A stretch of 64,000 nucleotides of DNA from Paenibacillus cellulosilyticus (GTDB taxonomy: Bacteria > Bacillota > Bacilli > Paenibacillales > Paenibacillaceae): assembly GCF_003182255.1 (NCBI RefSeq), contig NZ_QGTQ01000012.1, positions 1-64,000 of the forward strand, read 5' to 3'. The notes under the pieces are model-generated. The model was not told the DNA's origin, made no database searches, and saw nothing but the letters and a program-made list of their open reading frames with translations. The position numbers were made by a program, and so were the translations under genes. Shown in pieces: positions 25,920-36,200 of the stretch; position 1 is the first letter of the stretch; each line of letters begins with the position of its first letter.

Positions 25920-26333
25920 ATGGGTGACGAAATACGGAGAAATATGGCGCTTTTTCCTATCGGAATCGTCATGAAGCTCACGGACTTAACCGCTCGTCAA
26001 ATTCGCTATTACGAGCAGCATGAGTTGATTGTTCCGGCACGTACGTCGGGCAACCAACGGTTGTTCTCTTTCAACGACGTTGAACGTCTGTTGGAGATCA
26101 AATCGCTCATTGAGAAAGGCGTAAACATCGCAGGCATCAAGCAGGTGATGAACCCACTGAGCACGGAATCCGACGAAGCAACCGTCATGAGCGAGCAATC
26201 TGAAGTGAAGCGTCGCGAGCTGTCTGATGCACAACTTCACAGACTGCTTAAACAGCAATTGCTGGAGAAGCGTCCAGGCAACAAAGCTTCGCTTATTCAA
26301 GGCCAGCTTTCCCGTTTCTACAACAAGCATTAA
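25920..26333 (+). CDS. glnR: Glutamine synthetase repressor GlnR (MerR family)
   Basis: 137 residues. The MerR-type helix-turn-helix is clear: FPIGIVMKLTDLTARQIRYYEQHELIVPARTSGNQRLFSFNDVERLLEIKSLIEKGVNIAGIKQVM. The C-terminal tail (LHRLLKQQLLEKRPGN...LSRFYNKH) fits the autoinhibitory tail through which feedback-inhibited glutamine synthetase activates DNA binding. The start matches B. subtilis GlnR (MSDNIRRSMPLFPIGIV) and has GGAAGG about 11 bp upstream; the longer open frame begins inside ynbB. Confidence 0.96.
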   Translation: MGDEIRRNMALFPIGIVMKLTDLTARQIRYYEQHELIVPARTSGNQRLFSFNDVERLLEIKSLIEKGVNIAGIKQVMNPLSTESDEATVMSEQSEVKRRELSDAQLHRLLKQQLLEKRPGNKASLIQGQLSRFYNKH

Positions 26334-26472
26334 AGCGCTGTCATTCGTAATTGCACCTTGAAGAGCTTGGTCGCGTATTAAGCACGTGTTCATTTTTTTG
26401 AACAACCTCTTTAAGCGCCTTGCACCACGGACTTTACGATATCCATATCTGTACGATGAAGGAGATGATCTT

Positions 26473-27801
26473 GTGAGTTTCACGAAAGAGGACATCAAGC
26501 GTATTGCGAAGGAAGAGAACGTCAGATTCATTCGACTGCAATTTACTGACTTGCTCGGTACAATCAAGAACGTTGAAATCCCAGTAAGTCAGCTTGAGAA
26601 GGCACTCGATAACAAAATGATGTTCGACGGCTCTTCAATCGAAGGATATGTACGGATTGAAGAATCCGATATGTACTTGTATCCTGACCTCGACACATGG
26701 GTCGTCTTCCCGTGGGTAACGGAAGACCGTGTCGCACGACTGATTTGCGACATCTATATGCCAGATGGCACGCCATTCGCTGGCGATCCGCGCGGCATCC
26801 TGAAGCGTGTTCTGAAAGAAGCAGAAGAGATGGGTTATACGTCCATGAATGTTGGTCCTGAACCGGAATTCTTCCTGTTCAAGACAGATGAGAAGGGCAA
26901 CCCAACGACTGAACTTAACGACCAAGGCGGATATTTCGACCTTGCGCCGATGGATCTGGGTGAAAACTGCCGCCGCGAGATCGTACTTACACTCGAGGAA
27001 ATGGGCTTCGAGATCGAAGCATCCCACCACGAGGTTGCACCGGGCCAGCATGAGATCGACTTCAAATATGCAGAAGCTATCAAGGCCGCTGACCAAATTC
27101 AGACGTTTAAGCTCGTCGTTAAGACGATTGCTCGTCAACACGGTCTGCACGCATCTTTCATGCCGAAACCGCTGTTCGGAGTGAACGGTTCCGGTATGCA
27201 CTGTCACCAATCGCTGTTCCAAGGCGAGAAGAACGCATTCTACGATGAGAGCGACAAGCTTGGTCTGAGCCAAACGGCACGCTATTATATGGCAGGTATT
27301 CTGCATCACGCACGTGCTTACGCTGCAATCACGAACCCTACGGTTAACTCGTACAAGCGTCTCGTACCTGGCTATGAAGCTCCATGTTATGTGGCTTGGT
27401 CTGCAAGTAACCGCAGCCCGATGGTTCGTATTCCGGCATCGCGCGGTCTGAGCACGCGTATCGAAGCGCGTAACCCAGACCCTGCTGCGAATCCATATCT
27501 TGCACTTGCTGTAATGCTTAAGGCTGGTCTGGATGGTATCGTGAACAAAATGCCACTGCCTGCACCAGTTGACCGCAACATCTACATCATGAGTGAAGAA
27601 GAGCGCATTGAAGAAGGTATTCCAAGCCTTCCAGTAGACTTGGCTGAAGCGCTCCAAGAACTGCTCCGCAGTGAAGTGATCTGTGATGCGCTTGGCGGTC
27701 ATGCCCTTGCTCACTTCTATGAGCTGAAGGAAATCGAGTGGGACATGTATCGTACGCAAATTCACCAGTGGGAACGCGATCAATACTTAACGTTGTACTA
27801 A
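26473..27801 (+). CDS. glnA: Glutamine synthetase type I
   Basis: 442 residues, close to B. subtilis GlnA (444). The start is GTG 26473, with AAGGAG 7 bp upstream; the upstream open frame is unrelated to the family. Signatures are [39 protein letters not shown] (including the feedback Arg), [38 protein letters not shown] and [13 protein letters not shown]. It makes glutamine from glutamate, ammonia and ATP. It is the second gene of the glnRA operon, 139 bp after glnR; that gap contains a TGTTCA/TGAACA stem with a T loop. Confidence 0.97.
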   Translation: MSFTKEDIKRIAKEENVRFIRLQFTDLLGTIKNVEIPVSQLEKALDNKMMFDGSSIEGYVRIEESDMYLYPDLDTWVVFPWVTEDRVARLICDIYMPDGTPFAGDPRGILKRVLKEAEEMGYTSMNVGPEPEFFLFKTDEKGNPTTELNDQGGYFDLAPMDLGENCRREIVLTLEEMGFEIEASHHEVAPGQHEIDFKYAEAIKAADQIQTFKLVVKTIARQHGLHASFMPKPLFGVNGSGMHCHQSLFQGEKNAFYDESDKLGLSQTARYYMAGILHHARAYAAITNPTVNSYKRLVPGYEAPCYVAWSASNRSPMVRIPASRGLSTRIEARNPDPAANPYLALAVMLKAGLDGIVNKMPLPAPVDRNIYIMSEEERIEEGIPSLPVDLAEALQELLRSEVICDALGGHALAHFYELKEIEWDMYRTQIHQWERDQYLTLY

Positions 27802-27813
27802 GTTCCTTTTTCC

Positions 27814-28050
27814 ACACCCTCCCAAACCCTCCCTCTCCTGAGAGGGAGGGCCCCAAAGGGCGATGCCCTCTGGACTCCCGAATGCGCGGATTAGCTGCTT
27901 TGGGAGGTGGGGCGCTTTCGTCCCCGTTGGGGACACGCTTTACGTCGGCTGTTTCTAGGTACGGTTGATTGTGGAAGTGGGGGGATTTGGTGCTCGACCT
28001 GACTTAAGTGCGATTAAGTCGCTTGTCGTCCCTACGGGACACGCTTTTCG
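27814..28050 (-). repeat. Composite intergenic repeat, inverted copy
   Basis: CCCTCCCTC...GAGGGAGGGCCCCAAAGGGC (27826-27861) is the reverse complement of the GGGCCCTCCCT module. Then follow two reversed GTCCC/GGGAC modules, at 27912-27941 (CGTCCCCgttGGGGACACGC) and 28020-28048 (CGTCCCtacGGGACACGC). The module order is the mirror of the forward copy at 21769, so the whole unit is inverted. Confidence 0.75.
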
Positions 28051-28112
28051 TTGGTGCTCGAGCGGGTTGAGGGGCTTTGCCCCTAAAAAACCTCAATATT
28101 GGATTCATGAAC

Positions 28113-28138
28113 GGGGCAGGATTGCTGCCCTGTTTTTA
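28113..28138 (+). terminator. Hairpin with T-run downstream of glnA
   Basis: GGGCAG and CTGCCC form a short stem followed by TGTTTTTA. It could be the distal terminator of glnRA, about 310 bp past glnA. A smaller hairpin, AGGGGCTTTGCCCCT, lies just upstream at 28071-28085. Confidence 0.6.
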
Positions 28139-28157
28139 TGTTTGAATATCGTATTAA

Positions 28158-28205
28158 GAACAAACAACCCCTCGGACGATTCGACATCGTCCGAGGGGTT
28201 TGTTC
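28158..28205 (-). terminator. Strong hairpin after lexA
   Basis: CCCCTCGGACGAT and ATCGTCCGAGGGG form a perfect 13-bp stem around TCGAC, extended by GAACAAAC/TTTGTTC. On the minus strand it is followed by TTGTTTGTTCTT. It lies about 90 bp beyond the lexA stop and may act on both strands. Confidence 0.7.
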
Positions 28206-28295
28206 TATATGGCATCTATCATGATATGAGAAGTCTGATGAAGAAACGCTGACATGCTGTTGTATGAAGGTGTTAGCTTGTCTTAGCGTAGCCGC

Positions 28296-28925
28296 TTAAT
28301 GAATGTCGCGGAACAGGCCGATGACTTTGCCTAGAATGGTTACATGCTTCAATCGAAGCGGCTCCATTGTAGGGTTCTGTGGTTGGAGGCGAATGTGGTC
28401 ACGTTCCTTGTAGAACGTCTTGACCGTTGCTTCGTCTTCTTCCGTCATGGCAACGACGATATCGCCGTTTGTAGCTGTTGGCTGCTGGCGTACGATAACA
28501 TAGTCGCCGTTATGAATGCCTGCATCAATCATACTTTCACCGACTACATTAAGGATGAACACTTCGTGATCGCCAACCATGTGCGTCGGGAGAGGGAAGT
28601 AATCTTCAATGTTCTCGGTTGCCGTAATCGGCACACCGGCAGTAACTTTACCGACGATAGGAACCTTGGCGAACGATGTCGAGAACGTATCGCCAACGGA
28701 TGGACCGTCACCATCCAGAATTTCAATCGCGCGAGGTTTCGTTGGGTCACGACGGATAAAGCCTTTCTTCTCAAGTCGATCCAAATGTCCGTGAACGGTG
28801 GAGCTGGAGGCCAGTCCTACCGCTTCACCGATCTCACGAACGGAAGGCGGATATCCTTTATCCCGAACTTCGTTCTTGATAAATTCAAGAATCGCCAGCT
28901 GGCGGTTGGAAAGCTTCGACACCAT
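28296..28925 (-). CDS. lexA: SOS repressor LexA
   Basis: 209 residues. The winged helix has [46 protein letters not shown]. The self-cleavage site is the Ala-Gly in VTAGVPI, the catalytic Ser is in GESMIDAGI and the Lys in EDEATVKTF. RecA-stimulated cleavage releases SOS genes. Minus-strand ATG 28925 follows GGAG by 5 bp; ATG 28928 and GTG 28922 are close alternatives. Confidence 0.97.
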   Translation of the reverse strand: MVSKLSNRQLAILEFIKNEVRDKGYPPSVREIGEAVGLASSSTVHGHLDRLEKKGFIRRDPTKPRAIEILDGDGPSVGDTFSTSFAKVPIVGKVTAGVPITATENIEDYFPLPTHMVGDHEVFILNVVGESMIDAGIHNGDYVIVRQQPTATNGDIVVAMTEEDEATVKTFYKERDHIRLQPQNPTMEPLRLKHVTILGKVIGLFRDIH

Positions 28926-28953
28926 CATCACTCCAAAAATAAGATTATAGCAA

Positions 28954-28982
28954 ATTATAGCACAGAACCGGAGTTCGTACAA
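28954..28982 (-). promoter_or_regulatory. lexA promoter with an SOS box
   Basis: On the minus strand TTGTAC, 17 bp and TATAAT form the promoter. The spacer contains CGAACTCCGGTTCT (28964-28977), one change from the Bacillus LexA box CGAACrnryGTTyC. A second TATAAT follows at 28944-28949. LexA would repress its own gene by covering the promoter. Confidence 0.85.
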
Positions 28983-29019
28983 ACATAAGTTCGAGGGCAC
29001 ATTCGTTCGTAATATAAAC

Positions 29020-29098
29020 AGAACAATTGTTCGTAATTCGTATTGACCCGAACAATTGTTCGTGATATATTATGATCAATAAATAGAACAAATGTTTG
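29020..29098 (+). promoter_or_regulatory. yneA promoter with three SOS boxes
   Basis: TTGACC (29043-29048), 17 bp and TATATT (29066-29071) form the promoter. The perfect palindrome CGAACAATTGTTCG (29049-29062) lies entirely in the spacer. AGAACAATTGTTCG (29020-29033) and AGAACAAATGTTTG (29085-29098) flank it. Together with the lexA box this gives four LexA sites in about 135 bp. Confidence 0.88.
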
Positions 29099-29112
29099 GG
29101 GTGCCGATAACA

Positions 29113-29490
29113 ATGATGAACTCGACAAGCATGACTTATAATAGAATGAATGTACGGACGACGCGTGGTAATGCAAGGAAACGTAACAAACTGAGCGAGG
29201 CGCAAGCACAAGCGCTGCTTGTTGTAATGAAGTGGGGCTTCGCACTCATGTTCGCCATTATTTTGTTCAGCGGTGCTTTGATGGTAATGACGGAAGCGAT
29301 GAGCGATCATCCTGCTGAGCCGACAGAAGGAGAATCGGTTGTTAATGTAGCGCCAGGAGACACGCTGTGGAGCATTGCTTCTGCGACGGGCAATGGCGAT
29401 ATTCGTGAGCGTGTATTCGAGATTAAGCTCCGGAATAATCTTGATTCGGATGAGTTAAAGGCCGGACAACAATTAATCATTCCAGCCTAA
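29113..29490 (+). CDS. yneA: SOS-induced cell division suppressor YneA-like (membrane anchor plus LysM)
   Basis: About 125 residues. One membrane segment (WGFALMFAIILFSGALMVM) is followed by a LysM domain (NVAPGDTLWSIASATGNG... KAGQQLIIPA), the layout of B. subtilis YneA. YneA delays septation during DNA damage. Position next to lexA behind SOS boxes supports this. ATG 29113 has GGGGTG about 9 bp upstream; ATG 29092 lies inside a LexA box and is less likely. The resolvase-like gene yneB that follows yneA in B. subtilis is absent. Confidence 0.88.
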   Translation: MMNSTSMTYNRMNVRTTRGNARKRNKLSEAQAQALLVVMKWGFALMFAIILFSGALMVMTEAMSDHPAEPTEGESVVNVAPGDTLWSIASATGNGDIRERVFEIKLRNNLDSDELKAGQQLIIPA

Positions 29491-29510
29491 TAATGAAGGA
29501 ACGCACAAGA

Positions 29511-29553
29511 AGATGGCCGATTCGGGTATGTACCTGAATCGGCCATCTTTTTT
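29511..29553 (+). terminator. Intrinsic terminator after yneA
   Basis: AGATGGCCGATTCGGGTA and TACCTGAATCGGCCATCT form a long stem with a 2-base loop, followed by TTTTTT. Confidence 0.9.
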
Positions 29554-29665
29554 CATCGTTTCATATACATGATTTAGGCGCATAAACCTTGACAATGGAT
29601 TGTCGAAAATGTCAAAGTAATAGGATAAATGCGAACAAGAGTAGAGGCAGAAAGGAGATGCAGCA

Positions 29666-29854
29666 ATGGAAGAGCTTATCGCGCGGATTAACGAACTGTC
29701 GCGTAAACATAAAACAGTCGGATTGACTGAAGCAGAAACGGAAGAACGGGCACGGCTTCGCAAACAATACTTGGACGTTTTCAAGGGCAATTTCCGCAAT
29801 CAATTGGATACGATTAAGTGGGAAGGCGAAGAGGAACCACCGAAGAAACATTGA
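29666..29854 (+). CDS. ynzC: DUF896 family small protein YnzC
   Basis: 62 residues. IARINELSRKHKTVGLTEAETEERARLRKQYLDVFKGNFRNQLDTIKW matches the DUF896 family, small helical-hairpin proteins. In B. subtilis ynzC ends the SOS-linked yneA-yneB-ynzC operon; here a terminator separates it from yneA and the promoter is not obvious. AAAGGAG lies 8 bp before the ATG. Confidence 0.9.
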   Translation: MEELIARINELSRKHKTVGLTEAETEERARLRKQYLDVFKGNFRNQLDTIKWEGEEEPPKKH

Positions 29855-29935
29855 GTTTTGTCGATTCATGAGTTACGTTCTCCTCTTATATCAGGTATGA
29901 TTAGATTATATTGGATATAAGATGGAGGGATGGAC

Positions 29936-30931
29936 ATGCAGTATCGACTGCTCGGGAATAGTGGATTAGCAGTATCGGAGCTATGTTTAGGAACAATGAC
30001 GTTCGGTAACACGACCGATGAGCAAGAATCACTTCGAATGGTAGATCGGTTCGTCGAGTTGGGAGGCAATTTTCTCGATACAGCTAACGTCTATGTAGGC
30101 GGGCGCTCGGAGGAGATTGTCGGCAAGGCGATCCGTTCACGCCGTTCAGAGTTAATTTTAGCTACGAAGGTGCGGTTTCCGACAGCGTCGCATCCGAACG
30201 GCGGGGGCTTATCACGGAAGCACATCATGGATTCCGTCGATGCGAGTCTAAGCCGTCTCGGAACTGACTATATTGACCTGTATCAGGTGCATACATGGGA
30301 CCAAGCTACGCCAATCGAAGAAACATTGCGCGCACTGGATGATCTTATCGCTTCCGGCAAGGTTCGTTACATAGGTTGTTCGAATTTCTATGCTTGGCAT
30401 CTCATGAAGGCGCTCGCGGTGAGCGATGCTCGGCAATATGCACGTTTTGTCTCTATTCAGCAGCAGTACAGCCTCGTTAGTCGAGAGATGGATCGCGAGC
30501 TCTTGGAGTTGTGCTTAGAAGAGAATGTTGCTGTCATTCCTTGGGCGCCAATCGGCGGGGGCTTCTTAACGGATCGTTATGGTACAACGTATCCGACAGA
30601 AGGACGACTTGCAAACCCGAACGGTGGAGAAAGCTCGTGGGTCAATCGCGGCAACGAACGTAATTTTGCAATCCGAGATGCAGTACAAAAAGCAGCAAAA
30701 GAGCTTGGACGTACGACATCGCAGGTAGCACTTCGCTGGCTCATCCAACGCGATGGGATTACTTCGCCGATATTCGGCGCTCGTACACTCGAGCATTTCG
30801 AGGACAATATGGGTGCAATCGGCTGGGAGATGCCATCGGACGTATGGACAAGTCTTGAGGAAGCAAGTGCGCTCCCATCGGAATATCCGAAACGTTTCAT
30901 TAAGAAGTTCAGCAGAGGACTGAAAGACTAG
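29936..30931 (+). CDS. Aldo/keto reductase
   Basis: 331 residues. The catalytic tetrad of the family is visible: Asp in NFLDTANVY, Tyr in the same motif, Lys in LATKVRF and His in YQVHTWD. The NADPH-binding end shows FGARTLEHFEDNMGAIGW. The substrate cannot be told. GGAGG sits 7 bp before ATG 29936; ATG 29930 overlaps that site. Alone or with the following gene, 35 bp later. Confidence 0.93.
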   Translation: MQYRLLGNSGLAVSELCLGTMTFGNTTDEQESLRMVDRFVELGGNFLDTANVYVGGRSEEIVGKAIRSRRSELILATKVRFPTASHPNGGGLSRKHIMDSVDASLSRLGTDYIDLYQVHTWDQATPIEETLRALDDLIASGKVRYIGCSNFYAWHLMKALAVSDARQYARFVSIQQQYSLVSREMDRELLELCLEENVAVIPWAPIGGGFLTDRYGTTYPTEGRLANPNGGESSWVNRGNERNFAIRDAVQKAAKELGRTTSQVALRWLIQRDGITSPIFGARTLEHFEDNMGAIGWEMPSDVWTSLEEASALPSEYPKRFIKKFSRGLKD

Positions 30932-30966
30932 CAGGTCCGCTGCATCACCGAAGGAGTGTGCAATCC

Positions 30967-31467
30967 GTGTCACGTTCATGGGAACGCAAGGTTCGCAACA
31001 ATATGAATAAACTGAACAAACAGCGTAAGAAGCAGGGGATCCAAGCTGTCGTTCCGGCAGGCGACCGTTCGGATACGTTCAAGGGGCGCAGCTACATCGG
31101 ACCGATTCTGCTCATCCTTATTACGGCTATGTATGCTTTGTTCGTACAAGCGGATAAGTCGCAGGCGACGATGTACTGGGTGACGATCGGCTGTTACCTG
31201 TTCTTGGCACTGCTGTTCGTCCTACGCCGTCCTTACATAAAAGTCGGTACCGATTATGTGCAGACTCGCAAGTTTAGCGGAGACCGCAAACTGAAGCCGG
31301 AGGACATCAAGTCGATCACAGCACAAGAGGGCTACGTCGTCATTGAGCGGGTTCGCGGCAGCAACTGGGTATTCTCGCGCATTATGAATCGCTACCCAAC
31401 GATTGAGATTTCAGAGCGCTTGAAGCAGTTTGCGAAGCAGCATAATGTTCAGTTTAACGAGAAATAA
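30967..31467 (+). CDS. Small membrane protein of unknown function, two membrane segments
   Basis: 166 residues from GTG 30967 (AAGGAG 10 bp upstream). A basic N-terminus rich in Lys, Arg, Asn and Gln (NNMNKLNKQRKKQG) precedes two adjacent hydrophobic segments (about 45-62 and 69-88). The C-terminal half is soluble and beta-rich (VGTDYVQTRKFSGDRKLKPEDIKSITAQEGYVVIERV), similar in pattern to bacterial PH-like domains that follow paired membrane segments. I do not recognise a specific family. Confidence 0.7.
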   Translation: MSRSWERKVRNNMNKLNKQRKKQGIQAVVPAGDRSDTFKGRSYIGPILLILITAMYALFVQADKSQATMYWVTIGCYLFLALLFVLRRPYIKVGTDYVQTRKFSGDRKLKPEDIKSITAQEGYVVIERVRGSNWVFSRIMNRYPTIEISERLKQFAKQHNVQFNEK

Positions 31468-31519
31468 CGGAACGATAACGATACAACATTAGAAGAGTGA
31501 GTAGGGAGAGACTAGATCA

Positions 31520-32305
31520 ATGGCTAAGAAGGCAGTTTTGTTCGATTTGGATGATACGTTGTTGTGGGATGACCGCAGCGTGAAGGAGGCGTTCGAGGCT
31601 ACTTGCCGCTATGCAGCGGAGAAGACTGGCGTAGACGCGGAAGCGCTTGAAGAGTCTGTACGCAAGGAAGCTCGTGCACTGTATGAATCGTATGAGACGT
31701 TCCCATTCACGAAGATGATCGGTATTAACCCTTTCGAGGGTATGTGGGGCAACTTCACTGGCGGCGAACTGGAATCGTTCCGCGCAATGCAGGCGCTCGC
31801 GCCAGGATATCGCCGTGATTCTTGGACGCTTGGCTTGAAAGCGCTTGGCGTTGAAGATGCAGCGCTTGGCGCTGAGCTGGCAGAGAAGTTCCCGGCTGAA
31901 CGTCGTGCACGTTCTTATGTATACGAGGAGACGTTCCGTCTGCTTGACCATCTGAAAGGTAAATATAAGCTGCTGCTGCTGACGAACGGATCGCCGGACC
32001 TGCAGCAAGAGAAGCTAGATGGTGTACCGAATCTCGTTCCATATTTCGATCACATCATTATCTCGGGCGCATTCGGCAAAGGTAAGCCAGACGCTTCGAT
32101 CTTCCACCACGCGTTGGAGAAGCTTGGTATCACTGCAGAAGAGGGCGTTATGGTCGGCGACAAGCTGACGACCGACATCCTCGGTGCGAACACGGTTGGC
32201 ATGACCTCGGTATGGATCAACCGTCATGGCATGAAGCGTACTGATGAGATCGTGCCAACACACGAGATCACGCATCTGGAGCAACTTCTGCCGATTATCG
32301 AGTAG
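31520..32305 (+). CDS. HAD family hydrolase
   Basis: 261 residues. Motif I is LFDLDDTLLWDD with the nucleophile and acid Asp, motif II LLLLTNGS, motif III the Lys in GKGKPDASIF, and motif IV MVGDKLTTDILGA. The cap between motifs I and II is alpha-helical (subclass I). It is probably a small-molecule phosphatase; the substrate is unknown. TAGGGAGAG lies about 9 bp upstream. Confidence 0.9.
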   Translation: MAKKAVLFDLDDTLLWDDRSVKEAFEATCRYAAEKTGVDAEALEESVRKEARALYESYETFPFTKMIGINPFEGMWGNFTGGELESFRAMQALAPGYRRDSWTLGLKALGVEDAALGAELAEKFPAERRARSYVYEETFRLLDHLKGKYKLLLLTNGSPDLQQEKLDGVPNLVPYFDHIIISGAFGKGKPDASIFHHALEKLGITAEEGVMVGDKLTTDILGANTVGMTSVWINRHGMKRTDEIVPTHEITHLEQLLPIIE

Positions 32306-32332
32306 AATGTTCGAGCACTAGCAGCATACAAG

Positions 32333-32381
32333 AAGGGCGTTCCTCAACCATCGTAAGATGATTTGGAGGAACGCCCTTTTT
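32333..32381. terminator. Bidirectional terminator between HAD and mtnD
   Basis: AAGGGCGTTCCTC and GAGGAACGCCCTT pair exactly, followed by T-rich sequence on the plus strand and preceded by A-rich sequence, so it can serve both convergent genes. Confidence 0.85.
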
Positions 32382-32404
32382 ATAATGACCGATGTCGATT
32401 TCGA

Positions 32405-32947
32405 TTAAGCTTTCTGGAAAGTTGGATCTGCGAACGGATAGGCGACCCAGCCGTTTGTTTCAACGAACAGACGAACAGCAACGATCTTGCGATTATCCAT
32501 GAGCGTGAAGAAGTGAGGCGTATTCTCTGGCACAGAAATGATGTCACCTGGTTCAAGCTCAACATCGAAGTAACCAACGTCGTCAGAACCTTTAATGATG
32601 AAGATGCCACGACCTGCAATAATGGCTCGGATTTCATCCTCGGTATGCGTATGCACGTCCTCGAACTTCTTGAGCAGTTCATCGAGGTTAGGCGTTGCTT
32701 CAGACAGCGTAATGACATCCCAAGTCTGATAACCGCGGCGTAAGGCAAGATCTCTGATTTCTGTGTCGTAGGTGGAGAGGATTTCCGACTTTTCCTCATC
32801 GGAGAGGACGAATTTGCCCTGTAGATGAGCAGGCAGCTTCGAAATATCCCATTGCTCGTAAATCACACTTTGACCGCTCAAGAATGCACCAACGTTAACG
32901 TCGCCTTGGATACGTTCGTTTGTATTACGGATGCGAATTTCAGCCAT
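32405..32947 (-). CDS. mtnD: Acireductone dioxygenase
   Basis: 180 residues. The cupin metal site HxH...E is in VHTHTEDEIRAIIAG, with the second His in ENTPHFFTL. The enzyme opens acireductone with oxygen in the methionine salvage pathway, giving the 2-oxo precursor of methionine. The other salvage genes are not in this window. It is divergent from metH, so two methionine-forming genes share a 300-bp control region. ATG 32947 follows GAGGGA by 7 bp. Confidence 0.94.
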   Translation of the reverse strand: MAEIRIRNTNERIQGDVNVGAFLSGQSVIYEQWDISKLPAHLQGKFVLSDEEKSEILSTYDTEIRDLALRRGYQTWDVITLSEATPNLDELLKKFEDVHTHTEDEIRAIIAGRGIFIIKGSDDVGYFDVELEPGDIISVPENTPHFFTLMDNRKIVAVRLFVETNGWVAYPFADPTFQKA

Positions 32948-33248
32948 CACACATTCCCTCTTTCCAAGTTGGATTGAAAAAACCTATCCAAGCAAATACG
33001 AAGACAGCGACCAACAGCTTTGCGGAGCAAAGCAAATTTGTGAGCATGGGTTGGCATATATCGTCAATCTGAACAGAGTCCTCCTATTATTAGGTAGCGA
33101 CTTCGTTCTTATGTGGTTGGAAACTGCCTAAATCTTCTAGATTATAAAGCAAAATAAAGTGCCTGTCGACTGATTGTCCTTTTCTGATTGTCAGGTTTCT
33201 GTTAGACTGTAAGGTAATGATTTTTGTCGAAAGCGAAGTGATGTTGGC
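32948..33248. other. Divergent control region of mtnD and metH
   Basis: I found no S-box (SAM riboswitch) core and no cobalamin riboswitch box on either strand. There is one stem, GCTTTGC-GGA-GCAAAGC (33017-33033), and TTGTCA at 33188 without a matching -10. A small frame is not supported by a ribosome site. Confidence 0.4.
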
Positions 33249-36200
33249 ATGACGAAACCCGACTTGAAGCAATTGATGCAGGAACGAATTTTGATTATGG
33301 ACGGCGCGATGGGTACGATGATCCAGCAAGCGGATCTGACCGCTGAGGATTTTGGCGGCGATGAGCTTGAAGGCTGTAACGAAATTCTCGTATTGACGCG
33401 TCCTGATGTCATTCGATTGATACATGAACAATACTTGGAGGCAGGCGCCGATATTCTGGAGACGAATACGTTCGGTTCCACGAGCGTCGTACTGCAAGAA
33501 TATGATATTCCCGAAAAAGCACGCGAGCTGAACCTTGTAGCAGCTAAGCTGGCTGTAGAGGCAGCAAATAAATATTCGACGCCTGACAAGCCGCGTTATG
33601 TGGCAGGTGCGATGGGACCAACGACGAAGACGCTGTCGGTAACCGGCGGTGTAACGTTCGATGAGCTTGTTGAAAGCTACTATGAGCAAGCGCTCGCCTT
33701 GATCGAAGCTGGCGTTGACGCGCTGCTGCTCGAGACGAGCCAAGATACGCTGAACGTTAAAGCTGGCGGTATCGGTATTCGTCAAGCGATTGAGGAGAGT
33801 GGCATAGATCTTCCGATCATGATCTCCGGTACGATCGAGCCAATGGGTACAACGCTTGCAGGCCAAACGATTGAATCGTTCTACCTGTCGCTTGAGCATT
33901 TGAAGCCAATCTCGATCGGTCTGAACTGCGCGACTGGCCCAGAATTCATGCGTGACCATATTCGAACGCTGCATGAGATTTCGTCAGCAGCGATTAGCTG
34001 CTATCCGAACGCCGGTCTTCCGGACGAGAACGGACAATATCATGAGACGCCGGACTCGCTGGCTGCTAAGATGGCAGGTTTCGCAGAGAGCGGCTGGCTG
34101 AATGTTGCAGGCGGCTGCTGTGGTACGACGCCAGCGCATATTAAGGCAATGGCAGAGACAATGGCGAAGTTCCCGCCGCGCAGCAAGAATGGCGAACACT
34201 TGCCGGCAGTTACAGGTATCGACACGGTCTATATTGAAGATGCAATCCGTCCGATCATGGTCGGCGAACGGACGAACATCTCGGGCTCGCTTCGTTTCAA
34301 ACGGCTGATTAAAGAAGGGTCGTTCGATGAAGCTTCTGAGATCGCACGCTCGCAGGTGAAGAATGGCGCTCAGATCATCGACATCAACTTGCAGGATACG
34401 GACGTGGATGAAGAATATGCGGTTCATCAGTTCATTCCACAAGTTGTGAAGAAGATTAAAGCGCCGCTCATGCTCGACTCGACCTATGATCATATTATTG
34501 AGCTTGGGCTCAAATATTCGCAAGGTAAAGCAATTATCAACTCCATTAACTTAGAGGACGGCGAATCGAAGTTCGAGAAAATCGTTCCTCTTATGCATAA
34601 GTACGGCGCTGCCGTTGTATGTATCCTGATCGACGAACGCGGCCAAGCGGTATCGCGTGAGGCGAAGATGGAAGTTGCGGACCGTGCATATGATCTGCTT
34701 GTGAACAAATATGGCGTAACGCCTGACGATATTATTTTTGACCCGAACATGTTCCCGGTTGGCTCCGGCGACCCGCAATATATCGGTTCCTCGGTCGAGA
34801 CAATCGAAGGCATTCGGATGATTAAAGCGAAGTATCCGCGTGCGAAGACGATCCTTGGTCTTTCGAACATTTCATTCGGTCTGCCGCCAGCTGGCCGCGA
34901 GGTCCTGAACTCGGTTTACTTGTACGAATGTACGAAAGCGGGTCTCGACTATGCGATCGTAAACTCGGAGAAAATCGAACGTTATGCTTCGATTGATCCA
35001 GTTGAGCGCAAACTCGCAGAAGATCTCATCTTCAATACGAATGACGAGACGCTTGCGGCGTTCGTTGCGGCGTTCCGTGATAAGACGGTTGTGAAGAAGG
35101 AGAAAGCGACGAACCTGACGCTGGAGGAGCGACTTGCTTCTTATATCATTGAGGGTACGAAGGAAGGTCTCATTCCCGATCTGGATGAAGCGCTGACCAA
35201 ATATGCGCCGCTTGCGATTATTAACGGTCCACTCATGGCGGGCATGGAAGAGGTCGGTCGTCTGTTCAATGGCAATGAGCTGATCGTTGCGGAGGTGCTG
35301 CAGAGCGCCGAGGTCATGAAGGCATCGGTTGCGCATCTCGAGCAGTTCATGGAGAAGGAAGAATCCTCTGTTAAGGGTAAAATCATTCTCGCGACAGTTA
35401 AAGGTGACGTACACGATATCGGTAAAAACCTTGTCGAGATTATTTTGTCTAACAATGGTTACAAAATCATTAACCTCGGCATCAAGGTACCGCCTGAGCA
35501 GTTGATCGAAGCCTACCGCAAAGAGAAGGCAGACGCGATTGGTTTGTCCGGTCTGCTCGTTAAATCTGCTGCTCAGATGGTCGTGACGGCGCAGGACTTG
35601 CGTTCCGCTGGCATCGATGCGCCGATTCTCGTCGGTGGAGCTGCGTTGACGCGTAAGTTCACGAAGACACGTATCGCACCTGAATATGATGGCCTCGTCC
35701 TGTATGCGAAGGATGCGATGGACGGTCTGGATATTGCGAACAAGCTCGTCGATCCAACGCACCGTGAACGGATTGAATCCGAGCATGCGGAGCTGCGCGC
35801 AGCAGGCTTCGGCATTGTAGAAGAGCCGAAGGTTATGCCAGAGCTGACCAGAGCGGTTCGTTCCAATGTCAGAACAGACGTGCCCGTCATGGTTCCGCCA
35901 GATTTGGAGCGTCACGTACTTCGTAACATTCCGGTTACTCAGGTCGTTCCATATGTGAATATGCAGACGCTGATGGGTCACCACCTTGGCTTGAAAGGCA
36001 ACTACGATAAGCTTCTTGCATCGGGAGATGCAAAGGCTGCACAGTTGAAGGAAACGGTTGACGGCATTATTCGTGATGCTGCAGTGAACGGTTCGATCAA
36101 AACGCACGCGATGTATCGCTTCTTCCCAGCTCAATCGGAAGGCAACGATATTATCATCTACGACCCAGCGGATCATTCGAAGGTGCTTCACCGCTATTCG

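Noticed and set aside
26635-27783. 382-codon open frame antisense to glnA
   Set aside because: Shadow of glnA; composition is biased to Cys, His and Arg and no start site is seen.
28004-28024. Further member of the TTAAG palindrome family
   Set aside because: Only a single short GCGA-TTAA-GTCGC-like stem is present, without partner units at 52 or 63 bp.
32948-33248. SAM or cobalamin riboswitch before metH or mtnD
   Set aside because: The conserved cores of the S-box and the cobalamin element are missing on both strands.
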